Source of the DNA: Vibrio anguillarum
GTDB taxonomy: Bacteria > Pseudomonadota > Gammaproteobacteria > Enterobacterales > Vibrionaceae
Assembly: GCF_001989995.2 (NCBI RefSeq)
Contig: NZ_JAHGUP010000021.1
Coordinates: forward strand, 1 to 64,000
Reading direction: 5' to 3'
DNA: 64,000 nt
In this document: positions 7,999 to 16,990 of the stretch, piece after piece
Position numbering within the stretch: the stretch's first letter is position 1
Layout of the letters: each line of letters opens with the position of its first letter
Program-made: the position numbers and the translations under genes
The notes under the pieces: generated by a model
Database searches by the model: none
What the model saw: the letters and a program-made list of their open reading frames with translations, nothing else
What the model was told of the DNA's origin: nothing

Positions 7999-8463
7999 AT
8001 GCGTTATGCGTTAGAGCGATACGACCAGCATGGTTTTCTTAAAGCCCCTAAACTTATCTGGCTTGGTTGGTTATTTTTGGCAAAAGCTTGGATTGTTTTC
8101 GTGGTGGCAGGAGCAAGCCGAGATAATGGCACGACGATTTTAACCATTGTTTACCCAGACCATTCGATGCTTTATTTGGGGTTGATTATGGGGTTGCCAA
8201 GTATCATTCTGATGTGGCTTATCAGCTTACGTGCTCCTGAACGATCGTGGCTAAACCGCATCGTCAGCATGGGAAAACCGCTGACGTTACTTATGGTTAT
8301 CTTGCAATTTATACAAACGCTTTATCATATCCATTTAGAGTACGGCGTTTTTAATTGGGCCAATGCAAGCACACTGTTGGTGCTGTTATGGTTTGGTCTA
8401 TATCTACTGAAGAGTAAAAGTGTGCGTGATTGTTTTTCTATCCCGCTCATAGACAAGGCGTGA
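7999..8463 (+). CDS. DUF2919 (YfeZ-like) inner membrane protein
   Basis: A 154-residue integral membrane protein with four hydrophobic segments (about 20-40, 57-77, 92-110 and 120-140). The start, with a LKAPKLIWLGWLFLAKAWIVFVVAGASR stretch at about 15-42, resembles E. coli YfeZ of the DUF2919 family. The function is unknown. The ATG at 7999 follows GCGAAGG by 5 nt; the TTG at 7996 also opens the frame but is too close to it. It lies 66 bp before the Dyp-peroxidase gene, as yfeZ lies near yfeX in E. coli. Confidence 0.75.
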   Translation: MRYALERYDQHGFLKAPKLIWLGWLFLAKAWIVFVVAGASRDNGTTILTIVYPDHSMLYLGLIMGLPSIILMWLISLRAPERSWLNRIVSMGKPLTLLMVILQFIQTLYHIHLEYGVFNWANASTLLVLLWFGLYLLKSKSVRDCFSIPLIDKA

Positions 8464-8529
8464 TCCCAATCAAGGTCGCCCCAAAAAACTGAATTACACT
8501 GAGCAAAAATAAGTAAGTGAGGATATTTT

Positions 8530-9432
8530 ATGACACAACCTCAAACCGCGATTCTGCCTGAAGCAGGTCCGTTTGCACTGTTTAGCCTTTTAAAAGTAAA
8601 GCAAAATCCGGCGCATGTTTTAGCGCAATTGAAAGCATTGCCCGCTTTAGTCAATGAGATAAATCAACATCAACCCGGCGCTGAATTAACCGTGTCGGTC
8701 GCGTTTACTCGCACCTTTTGGCAGCGTTTAAACCAAAGCATACCACAAGAGCTGATTGATTTTCCTGAGCTTGGTAAAGGCGAAACCATAGCACCAAGTA
8801 CCGAGGTAGATGTGTTGATTCACTGTCATTCTCAGCGTCATGACTTGCTGTTTTATGTGTTGCGTAAATGGATGGAACCCGTGGCTGAGTTGGTTGAAAT
8901 GGTGGATGAAACCTATTCATTTCGTTACCTCGATGCGCGAGATATGACGGACTTTATCGATGGCACTGAAAACCCTAAAGCCGAAAAACGTCAAGAAGTG
9001 GCACTGATTGCTGATGGTGAATTTGCTGGCGGCAGTTATGTGATGTTGCAGCGTTTTGTGCATAACCTTCCAGCGTGGAATCGCTTAAATGTGGCGGCGC
9101 AAGAAAAAGTGATTGGGCGCACTAAGCCTGATTCGATTGAGCTTGATAATGTACCTGCAGCGTCTCACGTTGGCCGTGTCGATATCAAAGAAGAGGGGAA
9201 AGGGCTGAAAATTGTTCGTCATAGCTTACCTTACGGTACGGTGAGTGGTGAGCACGGTTTACTATTCATTGCTTATTGCCATACGCTGCATAACTTTAAA
9301 GTGATGTTGGAAAGTATGTATGGTGTGGCGGATGGTAAAACAGACCAACTGCTGCGCTTTACCAAAGCCGTAACGGGTGCGTACTTTTTTGCCCCTTCAG
9401 CTGAGATGCTGCAACATCTTGAACTAAAGTAA
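8530..9432 (+). CDS. Dyp-type haem peroxidase (YfeX-like)
   Basis: A 300-residue dye-decolourising peroxidase. The family signature FIDGTENP carries the distal Asp144, SHVGRVD contains the likely proximal haem ligand His213, and IVRHSLPYG contributes a distal Arg near 230. No signal peptide is seen, so it is cytoplasmic. E. coli YfeX oxidises porphyrinogens in vitro, and removal of iron from haem has been claimed and disputed, so the physiological substrate is open. It ends in a clear terminator, which separates it from the flagellar genes. Confidence 0.9.
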   Translation: MTQPQTAILPEAGPFALFSLLKVKQNPAHVLAQLKALPALVNEINQHQPGAELTVSVAFTRTFWQRLNQSIPQELIDFPELGKGETIAPSTEVDVLIHCHSQRHDLLFYVLRKWMEPVAELVEMVDETYSFRYLDARDMTDFIDGTENPKAEKRQEVALIADGEFAGGSYVMLQRFVHNLPAWNRLNVAAQEKVIGRTKPDSIELDNVPAASHVGRVDIKEEGKGLKIVRHSLPYGTVSGEHGLLFIAYCHTLHNFKVMLESMYGVADGKTDQLLRFTKAVTGAYFFAPSAEMLQHLELK

Positions 9433-9456
9433 GTTTCAATACTGACCTACTATCGG

Positions 9457-9486
9457 ACCGAGCCTTGTGCTCGGTTTTTCTTTTTT
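9457..9486 (+). terminator. Terminator of the Dyp-peroxidase gene
   Basis: ACCGAGC (9457-9463) and GCTCGGT (9469-9475) pair around a five-base loop, followed by two T-runs to 9486. Confidence 0.85.
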
Positions 9487-9498
9487 AAGCATTTTATG

Positions 9499-9525
9499 TA
9501 AAGAAAAGCGTCTACTGTCCGATAA
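9499..9525 (+). promoter_or_regulatory. Sigma-28 (FliA) type promoter of flaE
   Basis: TAAAGAAA (9499-9506), an 11-bp spacer and TCCGATAA (9518-9525). This follows the flagellar consensus TAAAGTTT-N11-GCCGATAA closely and lies 36 bp before the flaE start. It was identified by eye, with exact consensus spacing. Confidence 0.8.
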
Positions 9526-9561
9526 AGAGATCATTCATTCATTCTATGGCATGGGTCTGTT

Positions 9562-10695
9562 ATGGCAATTACCGTTAATACCAATGTTTCCGCTTTGATT
9601 GCGCAGCGCCACTTAGGCTCAGCAAGCGAAATGTTGAATCAATCTTTGGAGCGTCTTGCTTCCGGGAAGCGTATTAATAGTGCCAAAGATGATGCTGCGG
9701 GTTTACAAATTTCGAATCGCCTTGAGTCGCAAATGAGGGGCTTAGATGTCGCTGTACGCAATGCTAATGATGGCATTTCAATCATGCAGACTGCTGAAGG
9801 TGCAATGCAAGAGACCACCAGCCTGCTTCAGCGTATGCGAGATCTCTCTTTGCAGTCGGCGAATGGCGCGAACAGTAAAGCGGATAGGCAAGCTTTACAG
9901 GAAGAAATGAGCGCCTTGAACGATGAATTAAACCGAATCGCTGAAACCACCTCTTTTGGTGGTCGTAAGTTACTGAATGGTTCGTTTGGTCAATCCTCAT
10001 TTCAGATAGGGGCGAGCTCTGGCGAAGCTGTGCAAGTTTCGTTAAAAAACATGCGTTCAGACAGTTTGGATATGGGGGGCTTTAGCTATGTTGCGGCAGG
10101 CATGGCGGATAGCCAGTGGCGGGTGACACAAGATAATCGGCAGCTCACCATGAGCTATACCGGCGCCAAGGGAAAACAGCACAATATTCAAATCCAAGCA
10201 AAAGTAGGGGACGATATTGAAGAGTTGGCAACCTACATCAATGGGCAAACCGATAAAGTATCGGCGTCAGTCAACGACAAAGGACAGCTACAGCTGTTCA
10301 TGGCGGGTAAAGAAACCTCTGGGACTATTGATTTTAAAGGTAGCTTAGCCAATCAGTTGCAAATGAATGTGACGGGATATGAAGCAGTAGACACTCTTGA
10401 TATTACCGAAGTCGGTGGTGCGCAGCGGGCGGTTGCCGTCATTGATACCGCAATGCAGTACGTTGATAGCCATCGCTCTGAGTTAGGCGCGTTGCAAAAC
10501 CGTTTTAACCACGCCATCAACAACCTCGACAACGTACATGAAAACCTTGCTTCTTCAAACAGTCGAATTAAAGATACTGACTATGCGAAAGAGACCACCC
10601 AAATGGTAAAACAGCAAATCCTACAACAAGTCAGTACCTCTATTCTTGCGCAAGCCAAAAAACAGCCAAACCTAGCATTGGCCTTACTTCGCTAG
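9562..10695 (+). CDS. flaE: Polar flagellin FlaE
   Basis: A 377-residue filament subunit. The conserved N-terminal D0/D1 helices ([33 protein letters not shown]) and C-terminal D1/D0 helices ([17 protein letters not shown] to the end) flank a variable middle (about 165-280). The C-terminus ends LALALLR where the two downstream paralogues end AALSLLG. First of three tandem flagellin genes in the flaE-flaD-flaB order known from V. cholerae, so the name rests on position. It has its own sigma-28-type promoter. Unlike flaD and flaB it has no convincing Shine-Dalgarno sequence. In V. cholerae only FlaA, encoded elsewhere, is essential for motility; these are accessory flagellins. Confidence 0.9.
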   Translation: MAITVNTNVSALIAQRHLGSASEMLNQSLERLASGKRINSAKDDAAGLQISNRLESQMRGLDVAVRNANDGISIMQTAEGAMQETTSLLQRMRDLSLQSANGANSKADRQALQEEMSALNDELNRIAETTSFGGRKLLNGSFGQSSFQIGASSGEAVQVSLKNMRSDSLDMGGFSYVAAGMADSQWRVTQDNRQLTMSYTGAKGKQHNIQIQAKVGDDIEELATYINGQTDKVSASVNDKGQLQLFMAGKETSGTIDFKGSLANQLQMNVTGYEAVDTLDITEVGGAQRAVAVIDTAMQYVDSHRSELGALQNRFNHAINNLDNVHENLASSNSRIKDTDYAKETTQMVKQQILQQVSTSILAQAKKQPNLALALLR

Positions 10696-10829
10696 CGATA
10701 AAAATCAACAATTATCGACCTTTATCAACAACTCTTTAGCGAAATTATTACCTTTTTGGTGGGTTTTTGACCTCTCGTCCTGTTTTTTACACTAAACACA
10801 TTTTTTTTAAGAAAATTGAAAAAAAATCC

Positions 10830-10856
10830 TCAAGCTTTGGAAAATACCGCCGTTAT
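10830..10856 (+). promoter_or_regulatory. Sigma-28 (FliA) type promoter of flaD
   Basis: TCAAGCTT (10830-10837), an 11-bp spacer and GCCGTTAT (10849-10856). It is weaker than the flaE and flaB elements at -35, but the spacing is exact. It lies 82 bp before the flaD start, leaving a structured leader. Confidence 0.6.
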
Positions 10857-10938
10857 AAAAAGTAACTTTGAGAGAACTATTTGGTTTTCCGAGACGTCGG
10901 AAACCGGAAACATCGGAAAATCAATTGGAGTAATCACC
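10857..10938 (+). promoter_or_regulatory. Structured 5' leader of flaD
   Basis: TTTTCCGA (10885-10892) can pair with TCGGAAA at 10897-10903 or with TCGGAAAA at 10913-10920, giving two mutually exclusive hairpins just before the ribosome site TTGGAG (10925-10930). GGA triplets recur at 10899, 10906, 10915 and 10928. Post-transcriptional control, for example by CsrA, is a possibility inferred from the sequence only. Confidence 0.4.
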
Positions 10939-12072
10939 ATGGCAGTTAATGTAAATACCAACGTATCAGCGATGACAGCACAGCGTTACCTAAACAGCGC
11001 TAGCAATGCACAACAAACATCAATGGAACGCCTATCTTCTGGCTTTAAAATCAACAGCGCAAAAGATGATGCGGCAGGCCTACAAATCTCTAACCGTTTG
11101 AATGTTCAGAGCCGCGGTCTTGACGTAGCAGTACGTAATGCGAATGACGGTATTTCTATTGCACAAACCGCTGAGGGTGCGATGAATGAAACGACCAACA
11201 TTTTGCAACGTATGCGTGACTTGTCACTGCAATCAGCTAACGGTTCAAACTCAAAAGCAGACCGTGTAGCGATTCAAGAAGAAGTCACCGCTCTGAATGA
11301 CGAGTTAAACCGTATCGCAGAAACCACATCATTTGGTGGTAACAAATTACTTAACGGTACTTTTGAAACTAAGTCATTCCAAATCGGTGCGGATAACGGT
11401 GAAGCCGTCATGCTTAGCCTAAACAACATGCGTAGTGACAATGCTATGATGGGCGGCACAAGCTACCAAGCGGCGAACGGCAAAGATAAAGATTGGTCAG
11501 TTCAAGCCGGCAGCAACGATCTACAAATCACCCTGAAAGATACTTCAGGTACAGATCAGACTATCAATATCTCAGCTAAAGAAGGCGATGATATTGAAGA
11601 GTTGGCGACTTACATCAACGGCCAAACTGATATGGTGAAAGCATCAGTTGATGATGAAGGAAAACTACAAGTCTTCGCTGGCAGTAATAAAGTAGAAGGC
11701 CCTGTAACATTCGCAGGCGGTCTTGCTGGTGAGCTCGGCATGCAAGCTGGTCAAGCTGTTACCGTAGATGTCATTGATGTGACCTCTGTGGGTGGCGCTC
11801 AAGAATCGGTTGCCATTGTTGATGCTGCACTGCAATTTGTAGATAGCCACCGCGCACAATTAGGTGCATTCCAAAATCGCTTTAGCCATGCAATCAGCAA
11901 CTTAGATAACATTAACGAAAACGTGAGTGCTTCTAAGAGCCGTATTAAAGATACTGACTTTGCCAAAGAAACAACAGCGCTTACTAAGTCGCAAATTCTT
12001 TCTCAAGCATCAAGCTCAGTGCTGGCTCAAGCAAAACAAGCGCCACAAGCGGCACTTAGCTTACTTGGCTAA
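10939..12072 (+). CDS. flaD: Polar flagellin FlaD
   Basis: A 377-residue flagellin with the conserved N-terminal helices ([18 protein letters not shown]) and C-terminal helices ([28 protein letters not shown], ending AALSLLG) and a variable D2/D3-type middle (about 170-285). The ATG at 10939 is chosen because TTGGAG lies 8 nt upstream and all flagellins start here; the open frame extending back to 10816 is leader sequence. It is a separate transcription unit, with its own sigma-28-type promoter and a strong terminator. The name follows position in the V. cholerae-like flaE-flaD-flaB cluster. Confidence 0.93.
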   Translation: MAVNVNTNVSAMTAQRYLNSASNAQQTSMERLSSGFKINSAKDDAAGLQISNRLNVQSRGLDVAVRNANDGISIAQTAEGAMNETTNILQRMRDLSLQSANGSNSKADRVAIQEEVTALNDELNRIAETTSFGGNKLLNGTFETKSFQIGADNGEAVMLSLNNMRSDNAMMGGTSYQAANGKDKDWSVQAGSNDLQITLKDTSGTDQTINISAKEGDDIEELATYINGQTDMVKASVDDEGKLQVFAGSNKVEGPVTFAGGLAGELGMQAGQAVTVDVIDVTSVGGAQESVAIVDAALQFVDSHRAQLGAFQNRFSHAISNLDNINENVSASKSRIKDTDFAKETTALTKSQILSQASSSVLAQAKQAPQAALSLLG

Positions 12073-12108
12073 AAGAGCCCAATAGCTCAAGAGTTACCCT
12101 TAATGAAA

Positions 12109-12132
12109 ATCCAGCCTCGGCTGGATTTTTTT
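12109..12132 (+). terminator. Terminator of flaD
   Basis: ATCCAGCC (12109-12116) pairs with GGCTGGAT (12119-12126), followed by seven T. Confidence 0.88.
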
Positions 12133-12250
12133 GCTTAGCGGCAAAGTGGAAAAAGTGTTAGTTGATGCAGCATTATCTTTCTTACTTTTTGACGCTAATC
12201 ACATTTCTCATGCTCGCTGCATAAATTTTAAAAAAAGGCTTATTTTTTTC

Positions 12251-12277
12251 TAAAGGATATAAATCTTTCGCCGTTAA
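12251..12277 (+). promoter_or_regulatory. Sigma-28 (FliA) type promoter of flaB
   Basis: TAAAGGAT (12251-12258), an 11-bp spacer and GCCGTTAA (12270-12277) give a near-consensus flagellar late promoter 80 bp before the flaB start. Confidence 0.8.
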
Positions 12278-12357
12278 AGGATACGAGAGAAATGAGGTGT
12301 ACCTACGTGAGGTGAGAGACACGGAAGTACATCAACACAATGCCTAAGGAGATCAAT

Positions 12358-13488
12358 ATGGCAATTAATGTAAGCACTAACGTGTCTGCAATGACCGCAC
12401 AGCGTTATTTAAATAACGCCGCTGATGGTACGCAGAAATCGATGGAGCGTCTGTCATCGGGCTATAAAATCAATAGCGCGCGTGATGATGCAGCGGGTCT
12501 ACAAATCTCAAACCGTTTAACGTCACAAAGCCGTGGCTTAGATATGGCGGTAAGAAACGCAAATGATGGTATCTCCATTGCACAAACCGCAGAGGGTGCA
12601 ATGAATGAAACCACCAACATCTTGCAACGTATGCGAGATCTTTCTTTGCAATCAGCAAACGGTTCTAACTCAAGTTCAGAACGCCAAGCGATCCAAGAGG
12701 AAGTCTCAGCACTCAATGATGAATTAAACCGTATTGCTGAAACAACCTCGTTTGGTGGTAATAAACTGCTAAATGGTTCGTTTGGTAATAAATCTTTCCA
12801 AATTGGTGCCGATTCTGGTGAAGCTGTGATGCTTTCCATGAGCGACATGCGTTCTGACACAAAAGCGATGGGCGGTAAGAGCTATGTCGCGACAAATGGC
12901 AAAGCGCCTGACTGGTCAGTCACCAATGCGACGGATCTGACTCTGAGCTATACTGATAAACAAGGAGAAGCTCGCGAAGTCACCATTAACGCTAAAGCGG
13001 GTGATGACTTAGAAGAGGTCGCTACTTACATTAATGGTCAAAATGGTGACATCAAAGCTTCAGTCGGTGATGAAGGTAAATTGCAACTGTTTGCCGCCAA
13101 TCAAAAAGTCTCAAGCGATGTCACTATTGGTGGTGGACTGGGTACTGAAATTGGTTTTGCTGCAGGTAAAGACGTAACCGTCAAAGACATCAATGTCACA
13201 ACGGTTGGCGGCTCTCAGGAAGCTGTAGCTTTGATTGATGGTGCACTAAAGGCCGTTGATAGCCAACGCGCCTCGTTAGGTGCATTCCAGAACCGTTTCG
13301 GTCATGCCATCAGTAACCTTGATAACATCAACGAGAACGTCAACGCTTCTCGTAGTCGAATTAAGGATACTGATTATGCCCGTGAAACAACCCAAATGAC
13401 GAAGTCGCAGATTTTGCAGCAAGCGAGTACGTCAGTTTTGGCACAGGCGAAGCAGTCACCATCTGCAGCTCTTAGTCTATTGGGTTAA
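12358..13488 (+). CDS. flaB: Polar flagellin FlaB
   Basis: A 376-residue flagellin, closest to FlaD over both conserved ends ([47 protein letters not shown] end) with a different central region (about 170-285). AAGGAG at 12346-12351 sets the ATG at 12358. It has its own sigma-28-type promoter. flaG follows 74 bp downstream with no T-run terminator between, so read-through into flaG is possible. The three flagellin genes clearly arose by duplication. Confidence 0.93.
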   Translation: MAINVSTNVSAMTAQRYLNNAADGTQKSMERLSSGYKINSARDDAAGLQISNRLTSQSRGLDMAVRNANDGISIAQTAEGAMNETTNILQRMRDLSLQSANGSNSSSERQAIQEEVSALNDELNRIAETTSFGGNKLLNGSFGNKSFQIGADSGEAVMLSMSDMRSDTKAMGGKSYVATNGKAPDWSVTNATDLTLSYTDKQGEAREVTINAKAGDDLEEVATYINGQNGDIKASVGDEGKLQLFAANQKVSSDVTIGGGLGTEIGFAAGKDVTVKDINVTTVGGSQEAVALIDGALKAVDSQRASLGAFQNRFGHAISNLDNINENVNASRSRIKDTDYARETTQMTKSQILQQASTSVLAQAKQSPSAALSLLG

Positions 13489-13562
13489 CCGATAGGCGAA
13501 TGGAGCTTTGTGGGGAAAGCAGTGTTTTCACTGCCAACCTATGAGGTGGAAGGGAGATTGTT

Positions 13563-13991
13563 ATGGAAATACCATCCTACACATCGAACATCCAGCCTTA
13601 CGGCTCGCAAAGTGGCATTAAATTTGCTTCAGAAAACGATGGCGCGACACGCGCTTCCTCGAAACAAAATGAGGTGAATCGTACTGAACAGTTAAGAAAT
13701 AGGCAAAACCAAAGCGTTGAAGCGGCAATCGAGCTTGCACAGCAACGAGAGCAGATCAACAAATCGGAAAGAGCCAAGATGGTAGAGCAGATGAATGAAT
13801 TTATCTCATCTATCAACAAAGACTTAGCGTTTAGAGTCGATGAAGAATCAGGACGGGATGTTGTGACGATTTATGAAGCCAGTACTGGTGACATTATTCG
13901 TCAGATCCCGAACGAGGAAATGCTAGAGGTTTTGCGACGCCTTGCCAGACAAAAAGACCACAGTACAGGTTTATTGGTTGCTAAGGTGTAA
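13563..13991 (+). CDS. flaG: Flagellar protein FlaG
   Basis: 142 residues. The N-terminal half is polar and glutamine-rich, probably disordered or coiled coil (about 35-80). The C-terminal half is the FlaG domain (INKDLAFRVDEESGRDVVTIYEASTGDIIRQIPNEE). FlaG proteins in polar flagellates affect filament length; the molecular action is unclear. The sequence GGAAGGGAGATTGTT precedes the ATG. It is the first gene of the flaG-fliD-flaI-fliS cluster, 22 bp before fliD. Confidence 0.9.
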   Translation: MEIPSYTSNIQPYGSQSGIKFASENDGATRASSKQNEVNRTEQLRNRQNQSVEAAIELAQQREQINKSERAKMVEQMNEFISSINKDLAFRVDEESGRDVVTIYEASTGDIIRQIPNEEMLEVLRRLARQKDHSTGLLVAKV

Positions 13992-14013
13992 TCGTAGTTT
14001 TTGAGGTGATTTA

Positions 14014-16014
14014 ATGAGCTTAGGCCCGATGGGTATGAATACTGGCATGGATATCAATTCCTTGGTCAGCAAAATTGTCAATGCAGAGCGCGTTCCTAAG
14101 CAGCAACGTATTGATAATGAGCTTGGCCAAATTGATGCCAGTATCAGTGCCTACGGCCGGCTCAAAGAGTCGCTGGATACGATGAAAAATCTTATGACGA
14201 ATTTTCGTCAGGAGAAGGCTTTCGCTTTGCGAAAAGTCGATACTACTGATGAAAATGTCGTCTCCGCGACAGCCACCACTGACGCAATAGCAGGTAAATA
14301 TGCTATCGATGTGTTGCAGCTTGCACAGAGCCATAAAGTTGCCTCGGATGTTTTAGAGAAAGAGGCAAAATTTGGTCCTGGTAAGCTGCAGATTTCACTT
14401 GGTGATCAGAAGTTTGATGTTGATGTCCAAGCCAATTCAAAATTGATTGATATCGTTCGCGGTATCAGCAGCACTAAAACCAATCCCGGAGTTCGTGCTT
14501 CGGTAATCAATGATGTTGAAGGACCACGTTTGATTGTGGCCTCTAATCTATCTGGAAAAGATCATGACATTAAAATTAATGCTCAGTCTGATGCCGGAAA
14601 TCCGCTCAAAAATCTAGAATACAAAACGCTGGAAGAACGCGTTAAAGATTTAGAAAAAGCACGCGCTGCGGCGCAACAAATCATTGCACCACTCACGCCA
14701 GCTCAACAAGCTATCGCTGCAAAAGTCGCCGAGAAAATAGGTGCGGCGGCACGCGAAGTTGACCAAAGTATGGCGAGTGGTGTTCAAGAAGTCGCCGGGC
14801 AAGTAGCTTCCGACGGTAAAGTTGCTAATGCTGCCGGTGAATTAACCGACGCCGCTGTCAAAGCTGCCGCCGCCGCCGGTGTTGCTGCCAATAAGTATCA
14901 GAAACCGCAAGATCGTATTCCAGGGTGGACTGAAACCGCCTCTGGCACCTTGCTCGATTCCTACTATGAACCTGAGCCAGAGCTTGATGCAACCGCGTTA
15001 GAAAAAGCGCCAGATGTGCCCGGTTGGACCAATACTGCTTCTGGTACTTTGGTTGACTCCTATGTCACTCCCAAAGAAGCGCAAGCCAAGCTTGAACAGC
15101 AATTAGCAGTTGAAAAAGCCGCGGTTGCGGCGGCGGTGCGTAGTGGTGAACTGACGCCAGAGCAAGCCAAGCAGAAAGAGCGTGAAAAGCTTGACCCGCA
15201 AGAGCGTGAGTATTTAGATAAAGTGGACAAAGCAGATGCTGAACTTAGAGCGGCACAAGCATCGTTTGACGCCTATCAAGGTATGACTCAAGTACAAGCA
15301 GGCCAAGATTCCGTGGTGGTTTTGGACGGTGTGGCGACCCTTTCTAGCAACAACAACGTGATTGAAGATGCAATTGAAGGGGTTGATTTGACCCTTAAAG
15401 GGCAAACGGCCAAAGGCAAACCACCGGCTGAAATTGGCATCGAATATGACCGCAAAACCGTGCGCGATGATATTGAACAATTTGTCGCGGCGTATAATCA
15501 GTTTTATCAGGTCTCTAAAGAACTTGGAGGCGTTGACCCTCGGACTGGCCAAGCTGGGCCACTGGCGGGTGACAGTATTGTGCGCAGTGCAGATTCCCGC
15601 CTACGTAGTGTTTTTTCGACTAGAATTGAGCAGGCCCCCGAAGAGATCAAAAGTCTGATTGAGTTTGGTATTACCACCACACGCCAAGGGACACTTGAAA
15701 TTAACTACGACATGCTAGATCGCCAACTCAATAACAACTTTAATAAGCTAGGTGAGTTCTTTGGTGGAAACCAAGGATTTGCCAAACGGGTTGAAGATGC
15801 TATTCAGAGCATGACGGGGGTTACAGGGTCGATTCGCACACGCGAAAAAAGCTTAGTAGAACGCAACTACCGTGTGGCGGACGACCAAGCGGCACTCGAT
15901 CGCCGCATGGACAGTTTGGAGAAGCGAACGCATTCTAAGTTTTCAGCAATGCAAGACGCGACCAGTAAAATGCAGAACCAATTAGCTGGTATGATGAATG
16001 CGTTAGGCGGCTGA
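14014..16014 (+). CDS. fliD: Filament cap protein FliD (FlaH)
   Basis: A 666-residue cap protein that sits at the filament tip and guides flagellin polymerisation. The N-terminal FliD_N region (about 10-110, MGMNTGMDINSLVSKIVNAE) and the C-terminal FliD_C region (about 430-650, with a long terminal coiled coil) are conserved. It is much longer than E. coli FliD (468) because of a central insert (about 205-420) made of Ala/Gln/Lys-rich helices. The insert holds two copies of the motif PGWTxTASGTLxDSY, at residues 303-318 and 336-351. RBS GAGGTG precedes the start. flaI begins one base after the stop. Confidence 0.93.
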   Translation: MSLGPMGMNTGMDINSLVSKIVNAERVPKQQRIDNELGQIDASISAYGRLKESLDTMKNLMTNFRQEKAFALRKVDTTDENVVSATATTDAIAGKYAIDVLQLAQSHKVASDVLEKEAKFGPGKLQISLGDQKFDVDVQANSKLIDIVRGISSTKTNPGVRASVINDVEGPRLIVASNLSGKDHDIKINAQSDAGNPLKNLEYKTLEERVKDLEKARAAAQQIIAPLTPAQQAIAAKVAEKIGAAAREVDQSMASGVQEVAGQVASDGKVANAAGELTDAAVKAAAAAGVAANKYQKPQDRIPGWTETASGTLLDSYYEPEPELDATALEKAPDVPGWTNTASGTLVDSYVTPKEAQAKLEQQLAVEKAAVAAAVRSGELTPEQAKQKEREKLDPQEREYLDKVDKADAELRAAQASFDAYQGMTQVQAGQDSVVVLDGVATLSSNNNVIEDAIEGVDLTLKGQTAKGKPPAEIGIEYDRKTVRDDIEQFVAAYNQFYQVSKELGGVDPRTGQAGPLAGDSIVRSADSRLRSVFSTRIEQAPEEIKSLIEFGITTTRQGTLEINYDMLDRQLNNNFNKLGEFFGGNQGFAKRVEDAIQSMTGVTGSIRTREKSLVERNYRVADDQAALDRRMDSLEKRTHSKFSAMQDATSKMQNQLAGMMNALGG

Positions 16015-16015
16015 T

Positions 16016-16321
16016 ATGGAACAGCAACTCGACCTTTTAAGTGATCTAGATCACCAAATAAGAGCAATGCTTGTCATTGATGAAATTAATACTGAAGAAA
16101 TCAATCATCTTGTCGATAAAAGGGAACGGATATTGCAAAACTTACTGACGCATGCGTCAGAAAATCCACAGTTTGCAATGTCGAGCCAATGGCGAGAGGC
16201 TATTGATGAAACTAAACATCTTGTTGAACTGATGCAGTCAAAAACGGTCGAGATCGGTAGAACGCTCCAAAAATACCGACACGGTAATAAATCCGTTCAG
16301 CAATACAAAAAGTTTTTATAA
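16016..16321 (+). CDS. flaI: FlaI, FliT-like flagellar chaperone
   Basis: A 101-residue, all-helical small protein directly after fliD and before fliS, the place of fliT in enterobacteria and flaI in Vibrio. FliT binds the C-terminus of FliD and prevents premature assembly. The same role is inferred here from position, size and helical charge pattern (LDQQLDLLSDLDHQIRAML-like start). Sequence similarity to FliT is low. The ATG at 16016 is one base from the fliD stop, so translation is probably coupled. Confidence 0.78.
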   Translation: MEQQLDLLSDLDHQIRAMLVIDEINTEEINHLVDKRERILQNLLTHASENPQFAMSSQWREAIDETKHLVELMQSKTVEIGRTLQKYRHGNKSVQQYKKFL

Positions 16322-16331
16322 GAGGAAGACT

Positions 16332-16742
16332 ATGCGCGGTTCTTTACAGGCATACAAAAAGGTATCAGTGGATAGCCAGCTCAGTGCGGCCTCGCCGCAT
16401 AAAGTCGTACAAATGTTGATGGCGGGTGCCATTGAACGCCTTATTCAAGCAAAAGCAGCAATGCTACAGGGGAATATTCCAAGTAAGGGTGAACGCCTTG
16501 GTAAAGCATTGGATATCATTATTAGCTTACGCAGTTGCTTATCGATGAGTGATGGCGGGGATATTGCAAAAAATTTAGATCAGCTTTATGAATTTATGAT
16601 CACTCAGATCACCGAAGCGAATCATCAAAATGACCCGCAACCACTGGATGATGTGATCGACATCATTCGAGAAATTAAATCAGCATGGGATCAAATCCCT
16701 CCTGAATACCACAATCTGACGGCAAGCGAAGTGGGCATATAA
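16332..16742 (+). CDS. fliS: Flagellin chaperone FliS
   Basis: A 136-residue helical-bundle protein that binds the C-terminal D0 helix of flagellin and keeps it monomeric before export. The start MRGSLQAYKKVSVDSQLSAA and the segment SPHKVVQMLMAGAIERLIQAKAAM are typical of the family. AGAGGAAG precedes the ATG. It is the last gene of the flaG-fliD-flaI-fliS group and is followed by a terminator. Called flaJ in some Vibrio literature. Confidence 0.93.
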   Translation: MRGSLQAYKKVSVDSQLSAASPHKVVQMLMAGAIERLIQAKAAMLQGNIPSKGERLGKALDIIISLRSCLSMSDGGDIAKNLDQLYEFMITQITEANHQNDPQPLDDVIDIIREIKSAWDQIPPEYHNLTASEVGI

Positions 16743-16842
16743 GTTATTTATAAAACTTTAGGCACTTATTTTTTAAAGTTTTAACTGATGTCACACCAGC
16801 TCATTGCTTGGTTGCCTTATTTTTTTTATTCCATAGAATAGA

Positions 16843-16870
16843 AGCCATTACTAGCCTAATGGCTTTTTTT
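16843..16870 (+). terminator. Terminator after fliS
   Basis: AGCCATTA (16843-16850) and TAATGGCT (16857-16864) pair around a six-base loop, followed by seven T. Confidence 0.88.
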
Positions 16871-16990
16871 GTTGCTGAATTCCACAAATTGTCTATCGTT
16901 TAATCAAGTGATTATAGAAAAACAAAACTGAATAACGATTTTCAGAAGTGCGGCCACAATTTCTCTGATTTAAGGCAAATATTCTCACCT

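Noticed and set aside
12462..12860. A 132-codon antisense frame inside flaB, and similar antisense frames in flaD and fliD
   Set aside because: They mirror the codon pattern of the flagellar genes, lack ribosome sites and resemble no protein family.
9562..13488. Three long similar DNA segments as a possible mobile repeat
   Set aside because: These are flagellin paralogues with conserved ends and different middles, the normal Vibrio tandem flagellin cluster.
13469..13495. Possible sigma-28 promoter before flaG (ACCGATAG near 13488)
   Set aside because: The -35 at the correct spacing is CTCTTAGT, which does not match TAAAGTTT.
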